Part shown: positions 1 through 8,135 of the stretch, piece by piece | Layout of the letters: every line of letters starts with the position of its first letter | How positions within the stretch are numbered: position 1 is the stretch's first letter | Source: Blautia obeum ATCC 29174 | GTDB taxonomy: Bacteria; Bacillota; Clostridia; Lachnospirales; Lachnospiraceae | Assembly (NCBI RefSeq): GCF_025147765.1 | Contig: NZ_CP102265.1 | Coordinates: 3,013,001 to 3,077,000, forward strand | Direction of reading: 5' to 3' | Length of the DNA: 64,000 nucleotides | Made by a program: the position numbers and the translations under genes | The notes under the pieces: generated by a model | Told to the model about the DNA's origin: nothing | Database searches by the model: none | What the model saw: only the letters and a program-made list of their open reading frames with translations

Positions 1-1011
1 TATACGTGGCAGTAACTCTCCCCCCGGCTGTGGAAGGAGTGCCTGAGTGCCGATTTCAGTGGTCATGACGACTTTACCCGGCTGATCATCAATAACTTCT
101 CCGATAATGGCAGCATCTTTGGAGTATGGACATTTGCGGAGAGTCTCTACGATTTTTTCAGCTTCGGCTTTTGGTGCCATGATGACCATACGGCCTTCGC
201 ATGCCAGATAAAGTGGTTCGAGTCCGAGCATGCCACAGACTCCTTTGACTTCCGGTGCTACCGGAACGGAGGCGGCATCAAGTCGAATCCCAACATTGCT
301 CTGTCCGGCTATTTCATAGAGAACAGTTCCGACACCACCTCTTGTAGCATCGCGGATTACATGGAGATCATGAGTCGTGTTCATAACAGCTTCTACTGTT
401 TTCCAGAGAGGCGCGCAGTCGCTGGTAACATTTGCTTCAATTCCGAAATCTTCTCTTGCAAGAAGGATCGTGCATCCATGTCTTCCGACATCTCCGGTCA
501 CGATAATCGCATCTCCCGGATGCGCAAGTGTTCCGCCAACATTTACTCCGTCTTCAATCTGTCCCATTCCGGTCGTTGTGATAAAAACACCATCCACCTG
601 TCCTTTTCCGGCTACTTTGGTGTCTCCGGACACGATATGTACACCTGCTTCTGTCGCCGTTTTTTCCATCGCAGAAACGATTTCTTCCAGTTTTTCCATC
701 GGAAATCCCTCTTCGATAACAAATGCACAGGTCAGATAGAGTGGTTTTGCACCCATGCAGGCAAGATCATTGACTGTTCCACAGATAGAAAGTTTACCAA
801 TATTTCCTCCCGGAAAGAATGCCGGTGAAACGATAAATCCGTCTGTTGATACTGCCATTTTTCCTGCCGGCGGAGTCAATACTGCTGCATCATCTGCAGT
901 CAGATCCGGATTTGCAAAATGTGCTGCAAAAATCTGGTCGATCAGTTCAGAGGTCTGGCGACCTCCGGCACCGTGTGCCATCGTTACTGTTTTATCTTTT
1001 AAACTGCTCAT
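1..1011 (-). CDS. hypE: Hydrogenase maturation protein HypE (cut at window edge)
   Basis: HypE is the carbamoyl-dehydratase that, with HypF, makes the cyanide ligands of the [NiFe]-hydrogenase iron. The reading frame is open for 337 codons from ATG at 1011 to the window edge. It starts MSSLKDKTVTMAHGAGG and has the AIRS/PurM-like signatures DDAAVLTP and STDGFIVSPAFFPGG. The last visible residues are LPRI. HypE proteins end in a conserved PRIC motif whose Cys carries the carbamoyl/cyano group, so only that Cys and the stop appear to be missing. It lies 96 bases downstream of hypD on the same strand, at the distal end of the visible hyp operon. Confidence is high. Confidence 0.93.
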   Translation of the reverse strand, partial: MSSLKDKTVTMAHGAGGRQTSELIDQIFAAHFANPDLTADDAAVLTPPAGKMAVSTDGFIVSPAFFPGGNIGKLSICGTVNDLACMGAKPLYLTCAFVIEEGFPMEKLEEIVSAMEKTATEAGVHIVSGDTKVAGKGQVDGVFITTTGMGQIEDGVNVGGTLAHPGDAIIVTGDVGRHGCTILLAREDFGIEANVTSDCAPLWKTVEAVMNTTHDLHVIRDATRGGVGTVLYEIAGQSNVGIRLDAASVPVAPEVKGVCGMLGLEPLYLACEGRMVIMAPKAEAEKIVETLRKCPYSKDAAIIGEVIDDQPGKVVMTTEIGTQALLPQPGGELLPRI

Positions 1012-1107
1012 AGGATCATCCTCTTTTTTCTTAATATTATCATACCTGCAGATTGCTTCATTACTTCGTAATTCTCGCAGTCTTACAATCATTCGGAATA
1101 CGTTGAT

Positions 1108-2160
1108 TTATTGATTGTCTCCATACGCATAATAAGCCGAACATGCACCTTCATTCGAAACCATACACGCGCCTACCGGATGTTGCGGGGTACAGACTTT
1201 CCCAAATACTTTGCAATCGGATGGTTTACATTTTCCCTGCAGGACATCTCCGCACCGACAGGCAGGATTCGCTTTGCCCTGAATCGATGGAATGTTGTAT
1301 TTCTTTCTTGCATCAAATGCACTCCATTCTTTTTTGAGGCAGACTCCTGACTTTGGAATCACTCCAAGACCTCTCCACTCACTATCGCACGCCTCTGTCA
1401 TTTCTTCGGTAAGCTGTTGTGCCTCACGACTTCCTTCCGGCTTCACAACTCGCGGATAGCAGTTTACAAAGAATGGTTTTCCCTCCTGAAATTTCACCAG
1501 TGCAACCGCCAGTGCTGTGAGAAGCTCTTTTGCTGTAAAACCGGCCACAACACCACTTACCCCTTCCTCTGTCAAATCTTCACAGAGTTCCGTACCTGTG
1601 ATTGCATTGACATGTCCGGGATACAGAAAAACATCTGCACTTCCTTTTAAGGCTTCATATGCCTGTGGCATGGTTTTGTTCGCCATTAACAGAGAATAAT
1701 TAGAAAGCTCATCTTTCTTCGCCTGTTTTACAGAAAGGCACTCTGCCGGTGTCGTTGTTTCAAAACCGACAGAAAGAAAAACGACCTGTTCTTCCGGATG
1801 TTCAAGAGCATATTTTTCTGCATCGGCCGGAGAATAAACGATTCTGATCTTTGCTCCTTTTTCTCTTGCTCCTGCAAGGCTCATTTCCGTTCCAGGCACT
1901 CGTACCAGATCTCCAAAGGTACAGATCGTCACATTTTTTTTCAGTGCCAACCACACCGCTTCATCAATAAATCCGACTGGTGTTACGCAGACCGGGCATC
2001 CCGGACCAGAGATCAATTCCACCTGTGGTGGCAGAAGTTTGCGAATGCCAAGTCGAAATATCTCGTGTGTATGTGTTCCACAGACTTCCATGATACGGAC
2101 TGCCGCACCATCATAGTTCTCTATGATCTCCCGCGCTGTTCTTTTTTTCTCTTCTCCCAT
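1108..2160 (-). CDS. hypD: Hydrogenase maturation protein HypD
   Basis: HypD is the Fe-S scaffold on which, with HypC, the Fe(CN)2CO group of [NiFe] hydrogenase is assembled. The protein has 350 residues, a usual family length. Visible motifs are MEVCGTHTHEI with C27, GPGCPVCVTP with C55 and C58, and a Cys-rich C-terminus (ACRCGDVL through VGACMVSNEGAC) that binds the [4Fe-4S] cluster. The start overlaps the hypC stop in a TAATG, which suggests translational coupling. Cytoplasmic. There is little doubt about the family. Confidence 0.95.
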   Translation of the reverse strand: MGEEKKRTAREIIENYDGAAVRIMEVCGTHTHEIFRLGIRKLLPPQVELISGPGCPVCVTPVGFIDEAVWLALKKNVTICTFGDLVRVPGTEMSLAGAREKGAKIRIVYSPADAEKYALEHPEEQVVFLSVGFETTTPAECLSVKQAKKDELSNYSLLMANKTMPQAYEALKGSADVFLYPGHVNAITGTELCEDLTEEGVSGVVAGFTAKELLTALAVALVKFQEGKPFFVNCYPRVVKPEGSREAQQLTEEMTEACDSEWRGLGVIPKSGVCLKKEWSAFDARKKYNIPSIQGKANPACRCGDVLQGKCKPSDCKVFGKVCTPQHPVGACMVSNEGACSAYYAYGDNQ

Positions 2161-2369
2161 TACAGCAGTTCCTCCATTAACTGATCTGTTTCGTCATCAT
2201 CTTCATCGGTGATCTTTGCAATTGCAACGCCTGCGTGAACCATCACATAATCGCCTGGCTCCAGGTCTTCCAGAAGCTGTGCGGAAACTTCTCTCTTAGC
2301 TCCACCAGCATCTACAACTGCTGTTCCTTCACTGATTTTTACTACTTTTGCTGATAACCCTACACACAT
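2160..2369 (-). CDS. hypC: Hydrogenase maturation chaperone HypC
   Basis: HypC is a small chaperone that carries the iron group with HypD and delivers it to the hydrogenase large-subunit precursor. The 69-residue protein begins MCVGLSAKVV; the Cys directly after the initiator Met is the catalytic and iron-binding residue of the family. The middle is the expected beta-barrel (PGDYVMVHAGVAIAKI) and the tail is acidic. It overlaps hypD by one base and follows hypF by about 54 bases. Confidence 0.94.
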   Translation of the reverse strand: MCVGLSAKVVKISEGTAVVDAGGAKREVSAQLLEDLEPGDYVMVHAGVAIAKITDEDDDETDQLMEELL

Positions 2370-2423
2370 GGTAATGCCTCCCTTTTACTATGTAACTTGT
2401 ATTATTTTATATAGTCTTTGTCT

Positions 2424-4832
2424 CTATGCTTTTTCCAGATATGCCATCGCATACACAGCCTGTCCCAGCGCAATCCCACCATCATTTGGCGGCAGCAGCT
2501 GATGTTTCAACACTTCAAATCCCTGTTCCAGAAGCATATGATCAGTCAGCTCCAGAAGCAGTCTGTTTTGAAAAACCCCGCCACTTAAGGCTGCTTTATT
2601 ACAGCCGCTCAGTTCTCTGATCTTCACACAGGCTGCCGTGATCTGGCAGGCAAGCTCCCGATGGAAAAAGTATGCCAGCTTGCCCGGATCTTCTCCATTT
2701 AATTGACGATTCAGGATTTCTTTTATCAGGGATTCTGTGTTGAGCAGCAAGCGATCACCTGCAGAAATCAACTTGTCATCCATTCTCTTTATTTCTTCTG
2801 TCTCTGACAGATTTTCATTTCTACTGAGAGTATCTGTATCCTCTTTATCGTAACCATATTTTTCAGTTTCCTGAATTTGTTGTTTACTCTTTTCAAGCAT
2901 AGTTTCCCGGTACTCTTCTGCTGCAAATTCCAGTGCCATAGAAGCCTCACCTTCAAATGTAGACTTCCTTCGGATTCCAAGCATCGCACTCACACCGTCA
3001 AACAATCGTCCTGCACTGGTTGATATCACGGCATTGATCTTACGATCTGCCATGGTAAACTGCACGTTTGCTTCCTGTTTCGTACAAAGTTCTAATTTTT
3101 CTGTGATTTCAGCTGCTTTTTTTCTGTCACCTGTCATTCCATAGATCAGAGAAACTGCAATTCTCCATCCTTCTTTCGAAGAAGCGTCTCCACCAACCTG
3201 AAGAAATGGCATCACACTTCCCACTCTCGTGAATCCATCTAAATCTGATAACAGGATTTCTCCTCCCCAGATCGTACCGTCAGTTCCATATCCGGTTCCA
3301 TCAAAAGATACACCGATCACCTGCTCTGCGCAGTCATTTTCTGCCATGCAGGAAAGGATATGTGCATAATGATGCTGCACTTTCACCACCGGAAGTCCCA
3401 GTTCTTCCGCGACCATCACAGAATTGTACTTTGGATGCATATCACAGCATACAATCTCCGGTTCTACTTCCAGCAGTGTTTCCATCCTTCCTACAGTCTC
3501 CCGAAGTGCTTTTACCGTTCGCAGATCTTCCAGATCTCCGACATATGGAGACGGATAAAATCGGTTATCCACACCAATGCAAAAAGAATTCTTGAGTTCT
3601 CCACCAATGGCAAGCACCTGTCCTCGATATGGTGTGGAAACCATAAACGGAAGAGGTGCATACCCTCTGGAACGTCGGATCATATATGGTCTGTCCTCAT
3701 AAAAATCCATTACCGAATCGTCCGCACGGATACGGATCTTGCGGTCATGGGACAGCATGCAGTCGCAGAATCCGGACAATTCTGCCTCTGCTTCCTGATC
3801 ATCACGACAGATTGGCGCACCAGAAGTATTTCCACTGGTCATTACCAGAAATTCCGGCATTTCAATTCCATCATCATATGTAAAAATCAAAAGCTGTACT
3901 GGTGCATACGGCAACATTACACCAACTTTGGGATTGCCCGGTGCTACGGACGGACAGAGGATTTTTGCTTCTTTTTTCTTATCCAGAAGCAGGATCGGTT
4001 TCTGATGTCCATCTAGGATCCTGGTCTGTTCTGCACTCACTTCACATTCTTTTCTGACTGCTTCGAGATTTTTTGCCATCACTGCAAACGGCTTCATCGG
4101 ACGACGTTTAAGCTGGCGAAGTTTCCGAACTGCTGTTTCATTCGAAGCATCGCAGCAAAGATGAAATCCTCCGATTCCCTTGATTGCAACAATTCCGCCC
4201 CCGGCAATCGTTTTTCTCGCATAAGTGATTGCTTCTCTGCCCCGTTCTTCTCTGCCGATCAGATACACTTCCGGACCACATTCATTACAGCATACCGGCT
4301 GTGCATCGTATCTTCTGGTCGCAGGAGCATTGTATTCTTTCGCACAGTCCGGACACATCGGAAACTCTTTCATACTGGTCCGCTCACGATCATAAGGAAG
4401 CGAATCCAGAATCGTCAGTCTCGGTCCGCAACAGGTGCAGTTGATAAACGGATGCAGATATCTCCGATTCTTCGGATCAAACATTTCCTCTTTGCATTCC
4501 TCACAGATTGCGATATCCGGAGAAACAAAAATTTCACCCTTTGTCTTCTCGCTCTCGATGATATCAAACTGTGTATATCTCTCCGAATTCTCTATATTTT
4601 CTACATTTATTTTAAGGATTGCCGCACGCTTCGGCGGTCGATTCTCGATATCTGAAATAAATCCGCTGACAGCTTCCTCTGGTCCCTGTGCATAGATTTC
4701 CACATAAGGCCCCTTGTTACAAACATTTCCATGTATTCCACGAGCAGCTGCATGACGGCTGACTGTTGGCCGGAATCCTACCCCCTGCACGATTCCATAG
4801 ACACGGATCTGTCTGGTAATCTCTTCACTCAT
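2424..4832 (-). CDS. hypF: Carbamoyltransferase HypF
   Basis: HypF uses carbamoyl phosphate and ATP to transfer a carbamoyl group to the HypE C-terminal Cys. Domains in order: acylphosphatase (YGIVQGVGFRP), a zinc-finger pair (CEECKEEMF, CTCCGPR, CPDC, CNECGP), a YrdC-like domain (GGIVAIKGIGGFHLCCD), and a Kae1-like domain with metal-binding HHYAH and a DGTGYGTDG loop. The start at 4832 is chosen because GGAG lies six bases upstream; a TTG four codons earlier is the alternative. At 802 residues it is somewhat long because of a charged low-complexity insert of about 45 residues in the Kae1-like part. The 34-base gap to the upstream nitrogenase-like gene indicates co-transcription. Confidence 0.95.
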   Translation of the reverse strand: MSEEITRQIRVYGIVQGVGFRPTVSRHAAARGIHGNVCNKGPYVEIYAQGPEEAVSGFISDIENRPPKRAAILKINVENIENSERYTQFDIIESEKTKGEIFVSPDIAICEECKEEMFDPKNRRYLHPFINCTCCGPRLTILDSLPYDRERTSMKEFPMCPDCAKEYNAPATRRYDAQPVCCNECGPEVYLIGREERGREAITYARKTIAGGGIVAIKGIGGFHLCCDASNETAVRKLRQLKRRPMKPFAVMAKNLEAVRKECEVSAEQTRILDGHQKPILLLDKKKEAKILCPSVAPGNPKVGVMLPYAPVQLLIFTYDDGIEMPEFLVMTSGNTSGAPICRDDQEAEAELSGFCDCMLSHDRKIRIRADDSVMDFYEDRPYMIRRSRGYAPLPFMVSTPYRGQVLAIGGELKNSFCIGVDNRFYPSPYVGDLEDLRTVKALRETVGRMETLLEVEPEIVCCDMHPKYNSVMVAEELGLPVVKVQHHYAHILSCMAENDCAEQVIGVSFDGTGYGTDGTIWGGEILLSDLDGFTRVGSVMPFLQVGGDASSKEGWRIAVSLIYGMTGDRKKAAEITEKLELCTKQEANVQFTMADRKINAVISTSAGRLFDGVSAMLGIRRKSTFEGEASMALEFAAEEYRETMLEKSKQQIQETEKYGYDKEDTDTLSRNENLSETEEIKRMDDKLISAGDRLLLNTESLIKEILNRQLNGEDPGKLAYFFHRELACQITAACVKIRELSGCNKAALSGGVFQNRLLLELTDHMLLEQGFEVLKHQLLPPNDGGIALGQAVYAMAYLEKA

Positions 4833-4878
4833 AAGTTTCTCCAATCTACTGTATCACTTCATAAATACAGCAGGATTT

Positions 4879-5922
4879 TTATTTTCCAATCAACTTTCCA
4901 GACACCGCAAAATGCCGTGTGTCTACAAATATTCCCTTAAATTCTGGTATCATCCGCTCCATACATCCATCTGCAAAAATGATATCAAAATCTCCATTTT
5001 GCACAAGTTCTATGTAAGCATCCTCATCTCGGAGAAGCACATCACCATCTGCCAAAAGCTCTTTTTTCATCATAAACCAGCTTGCAATCTGAACTCTTTT
5101 TGCACCCTTCTTCAACAGTTCTTTTCGAATAGAATTTGCAATTACCTGCTGGTGTACAATGAGAACTTCTTTACCGGTATAATCTACATCTGGAATTAGT
5201 TCATCCACCAGCGGATAGTGAATTTCATACGGTGTCCCAAATGTCTTTTCCAGATACTTTGCTGTCATTAGTGCCGCCGGCGAAACAACGATATTTCTAC
5301 TTACTGAGGAGGCTTCTCTTATCTCTTCCAGTCCGTCTCCCATGCAGTAACAGACTGCCTGTTTGCCATATTTCTGCTGATATAGATCACGTATTTTGTC
5401 TGCCGCGTCAAGGTCACTGACATCCTGCGGTGTCATCCCCAGAATACCAATTCTGTCTTCTTCCGCCTGATATTTTTCTATCGCAAAAATCTTAAAAAGC
5501 TCCAGAAAAGCTTTCTCTTCGCCTTTGTCATAGAGTTCCATTCCGTCTGTATCTACTGTCAGGATTGGCAGTTTTATCTTTTTTTCACTCATGCGTTTAA
5601 GCGCAAGATAGTCTGTTGCGATAACTGCTGGAACCGGAGTTCCAATCACTGCTACAAACGTTGCATCTATCTTCTGCACCACATCAGCAAGCTTCGCCAC
5701 CAGGCGGTCATCACGTCCCAGGATTGCATCCATATCTCGAAGTCCGGCGCTGAAAATTGCACTTTTCTGTTCAAACCACCGTGGCTCATCAAATCCACAG
5801 ACATTGCCGGTGCATCCTCCGGCATCGCAGATCACCACAATACCTCCCAGTTCAAAAAGTACTGACACCGCACCTGACTGATCTGGTGCGAACGGCGTCA
5901 GGTATTTCCGAAGTCCTCTCAT
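4879..5922 (-). CDS. Short nitrogenase component 1-like protein (second subunit)
   Basis: This is a 347-residue member of the oxidoreductase/nitrogenase component 1 fold, much shorter than NifD or NifK (about 450-520). The N-terminal segment has a Cys cluster, ICDAGGCTGNVCGFDEPRW (C32, C37, C42). The segment that would supply the next P-cluster-type Cys reads IGTPVPAVIATD and has none. Further on is an AVCYCMGDGLEEIRE stretch. Its start overlaps the 427-residue partner by four bases, so the two are probably made in equal amounts as a heterodimer. It is not a classical NifK, BchB or CfbD by size and Cys pattern. The substrate is unknown; electron supply by the NifH-like protein is inferred from the family and the operon. 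Confidence 0.72.
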   Translation of the reverse strand: MRGLRKYLTPFAPDQSGAVSVLFELGGIVVICDAGGCTGNVCGFDEPRWFEQKSAIFSAGLRDMDAILGRDDRLVAKLADVVQKIDATFVAVIGTPVPAVIATDYLALKRMSEKKIKLPILTVDTDGMELYDKGEEKAFLELFKIFAIEKYQAEEDRIGILGMTPQDVSDLDAADKIRDLYQQKYGKQAVCYCMGDGLEEIREASSVSRNIVVSPAALMTAKYLEKTFGTPYEIHYPLVDELIPDVDYTGKEVLIVHQQVIANSIRKELLKKGAKRVQIASWFMMKKELLADGDVLLRDEDAYIELVQNGDFDIIFADGCMERMIPEFKGIFVDTRHFAVSGKLIGK

Positions 5923-7202
5923 CCAGCCACCTCCTTTAACGCCTCAAACAGCCTTCTCACCCCGGCGAATCCATACGGCTGTTCGTCCTGGTTCCACATC
6001 AGTCCAGGACAGTCCTGATGGTAATAAAGGGCATCCTTGCCTATGGTGATATTCACTCCGCTCTGTGCCGGATCGTAATAGATCATGGTTGGTTCCATAT
6101 TGGAAAACACCCTCGTTTCCGGGCTTAAGAGTGCAAGCTGTTTCATATACACAAAGTTCTCTGCCGTAATCGTTCCATAAATCTCAGGTACTTTGAATCC
6201 ATATTTCAGAAGAGCCAGTGCCAGTTCAAACGGATCCCCGTTCATGCATTCCCCGACTGCAAATGATGCATCCGGACAGACTTTTCGGAAATCCTCGATT
6301 CCCTGTTCTGCTGCTTCTCGATACTCGTCCAGCTCGAAGGAAATGCCCAGTACAGACGCAAGTGCCTGATACTGATTCTGTATCTTATCCGTCTGATATA
6401 AACGTCGTAACTCAATAAATGGAATCTTCAGTCTGTCATTAAAATCCTCCGCCGCATAACGTGATTCCTGATGCAAAACCAGATTGAAATTCGCCTCCGC
6501 CATCGTCTTATATTCTTCAAAATCTCTGCATCTGGATATCTCGTGGATTGTCTTAATTCCTGCACTGTGAAGGAGATCATACAGCTCACAGTCATCCACA
6601 AGCGGTGAGAAAAATCCCAGAAGATTAACGACATTTCCCTTCTTTTTTGTCGGCTCTAGCAGGGAATATAAGGACTGTCGTACATGTACCATCGGTGGTT
6701 TTCGTCCTTCTCTGGTCAGTGCATACATGTAGCACGGCCGCACCGGAAGCCCCGCTTTTTCTTCTGCTTTTCGGCACACACGCTCCATATCTGTGCCAAG
6801 AAGTGCATCTACACAGGTGATGCAGATCATCACAACAGAAGGCTTCTTCTCAAGACCTTCACAGATTTCTGCCACTGCCTTTGGGATTTTCTTCAGATGA
6901 CGGCCAGTCACAATATCTGTCTCATCCATCATCAAATAAAAAAAGCGATTGTCATATTCGCGCATGGAACTGATCAGAGACGTATTTCGCCCACAGCATC
7001 CCGGAGCCACGATCAGCATGATCGAACCCGGAACTGCCAGCCCTGCTCTCTTGACTCCGAACCCTTCTGCTCCCGGAGAGTTAAAGGCAAGGGTCGCCGG
7101 AGAACTGTAAATAAGATGCATATTTGATTTAAACTGACCCGGGATATTCTCTCTTCCACGTTCATTCAGTTCTTCTACTGTACAATAATAAGCTCTGCTC
7201 AT
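5919..7202 (-). CDS. Nitrogenase component 1-like protein (first subunit)
   Basis: This 427-residue protein has nitrogenase component 1 features: LIVAPGCCGRN with C69 and C70 where NifD/NifK-type proteins have their first cluster Cys, and ICITCVDALLGTD (C127, C130), which resembles the later Cys motif. AVGECMNGDPFELA in the C-terminal half is another recognisable block. No cofactor-assembly genes (nifB, nifE, nifN) are in view, so true N2 fixation is unlikely. It overlaps the NifH-like gene and the 347-residue gene by four bases each. Likely one half of a two-subunit reductase on an unknown substrate, as in the uncharacterised nitrogenase-like (Nfl) groups. Confidence 0.75.
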   Translation of the reverse strand: MSRAYYCTVEELNERGRENIPGQFKSNMHLIYSSPATLAFNSPGAEGFGVKRAGLAVPGSIMLIVAPGCCGRNTSLISSMREYDNRFFYLMMDETDIVTGRHLKKIPKAVAEICEGLEKKPSVVMICITCVDALLGTDMERVCRKAEEKAGLPVRPCYMYALTREGRKPPMVHVRQSLYSLLEPTKKKGNVVNLLGFFSPLVDDCELYDLLHSAGIKTIHEISRCRDFEEYKTMAEANFNLVLHQESRYAAEDFNDRLKIPFIELRRLYQTDKIQNQYQALASVLGISFELDEYREAAEQGIEDFRKVCPDASFAVGECMNGDPFELALALLKYGFKVPEIYGTITAENFVYMKQLALLSPETRVFSNMEPTMIYYDPAQSGVNITIGKDALYYHQDCPGLMWNQDEQPYGFAGVRRLFEALKEVAG

Positions 7203-7960
7203 TCTTCTTCCTCTGCTTTCAAAAGCATCTCTGCCAGATCAAAAAAACGTCTGCTAATCGAGGACTTTGCATCTCCTTCGATCACTGTTTTACCCTGGTC
7301 TTCCCATCGGATGATCTCATCACTTCTCGGTATCTCACCAACAATCGGAATACCGCTCTTGTCTGCAAATGCCTGCACTTTTTCTGTTTCATTTTCGACG
7401 TTTCGATGATTCAAAACAATACCGAAAACCCGCGCATAACTCCGATCTTCGAAGTTTCTCACGGCACTGGAAATATTATTTGCAGCATATAAAGCCATCT
7501 TCTCTCCGGATGTCACGATCAGCACTTTCTCTGCATATCCTTCACGAATCGGTGCAGCAAATCCTCCGCACACTACATCACCAAGCACATCATAAAGAAC
7601 CACATCCGGCTGGTATGTTTCAAATAATCTCAAATCCTCCAGAAGCTGGAATGTCGCAATAATTCCTCTTCCGGCACACCCAAGTCCCGGTGTCGGACCG
7701 CCTGTTTCAATACAGAGAACGCCTCCGAATCCTTCACGTGAAATGTCTTCCAGTTTCTCCGGTTCCTCGTCCTCTTCCCGCATATAGTTCATAACCGGGC
7801 GAAGTGGTTCTCCACCAAGCAGATTGATCGTAGAATCTGCCTTCGGATCACAGCCAATCTGAATGACTTTCTTCCCCATAGAAGCAAAAGCCGCCGCCAG
7901 ATTGGAAGTCACTGTCGATTTCCCGATACCACCCTTTCCATAAATTGCCACTTTCAGCAT
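7199..7960 (-). CDS. NifH-like ATP-dependent electron-transfer protein
   Basis: This is a homodimeric [4Fe-4S] ATPase of the NifH/BchL/CfbC family that donates electrons to a component 1-type partner. It has P-loop YGKGGIGKST at residues 7-16, cluster ligands in GLGCAGRG (C95) and DVVCGGFA (C131), and the switch region YDVLGDVV. The start is placed at 7960 (MLKVAIYGKGG) because GGGGAGG sits nine bases upstream; an in-frame ATG at 7978 overlaps that ribosome site. The protein is then 253 residues, shorter than NifH (about 275-295). It is the first gene of the operon and overlaps the next gene by four bases. All nucleotide and cluster residues look intact, so it should be active. Confidence 0.85.
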   Translation of the reverse strand: MLKVAIYGKGGIGKSTVTSNLAAAFASMGKKVIQIGCDPKADSTINLLGGEPLRPVMNYMREEDEEPEKLEDISREGFGGVLCIETGGPTPGLGCAGRGIIATFQLLEDLRLFETYQPDVVLYDVLGDVVCGGFAAPIREGYAEKVLIVTSGEKMALYAANNISSAVRNFEDRSYARVFGIVLNHRNVENETEKVQAFADKSGIPIVGEIPRSDEIIRWEDQGKTVIEGDAKSSISRRFFDLAEMLLKAEEEE

Positions 7961-7984
7961 TTGCAAATACCTCCCCATACATAC

Positions 7985-8077
7985 AAAAAGACTCCTCCAC
8001 CGTCAGGGTAGAGAAGTCCTGTAAATTTCACATCAACAACTATTCCCGCTCGGATGAATTCCTTGCCGTCAGAGTCT
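7985..8077 (-). promoter_or_regulatory. Structured leader with intrinsic terminator, possible riboswitch
   Basis: The leader of the NifH-like/hyp operon has a hairpin (GACTTCTCTACC at 8018-8007 with GGTGGAGGAGTC at 8001-7990) followed by TTTTTG, just before the ribosome site. An earlier AGACTC (8077-8072) can pair with GAGTCT at the terminator base (7994-7989), so the two folds compete. CTGACGG occurs twice. This is riboswitch-like attenuation architecture; I could not match it to a known ligand class. Confidence 0.6.
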
Positions 8078-8103
8078 GTTCTGTTTTCGTTTTATTCTGT
8101 TTT

Positions 8104-8133
8104 ATTGTACTTTAAAGACACCGGGTGAGTCAA
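8104..8133 (-). promoter_or_regulatory. Sigma-70 promoter of the NifH-like/hyp operon
   Basis: The -35 is TTGACT (8133-8128), the spacer is 18 bases, and the -10 is TACAAT (8109-8104). Transcription would start near 8097, giving a leader of about 137 bases before the NifH-like start. It lies immediately after the stop of the upstream symporter gene. Confidence 0.75.
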
Positions 8134-8135
8134 TA

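Noticed and set aside
5919..7960. True nitrogenase (nifHDK)
   Set aside because: Component 1 proteins are too short, lack the full P-cluster Cys set, and no nifB/E/N genes are nearby.
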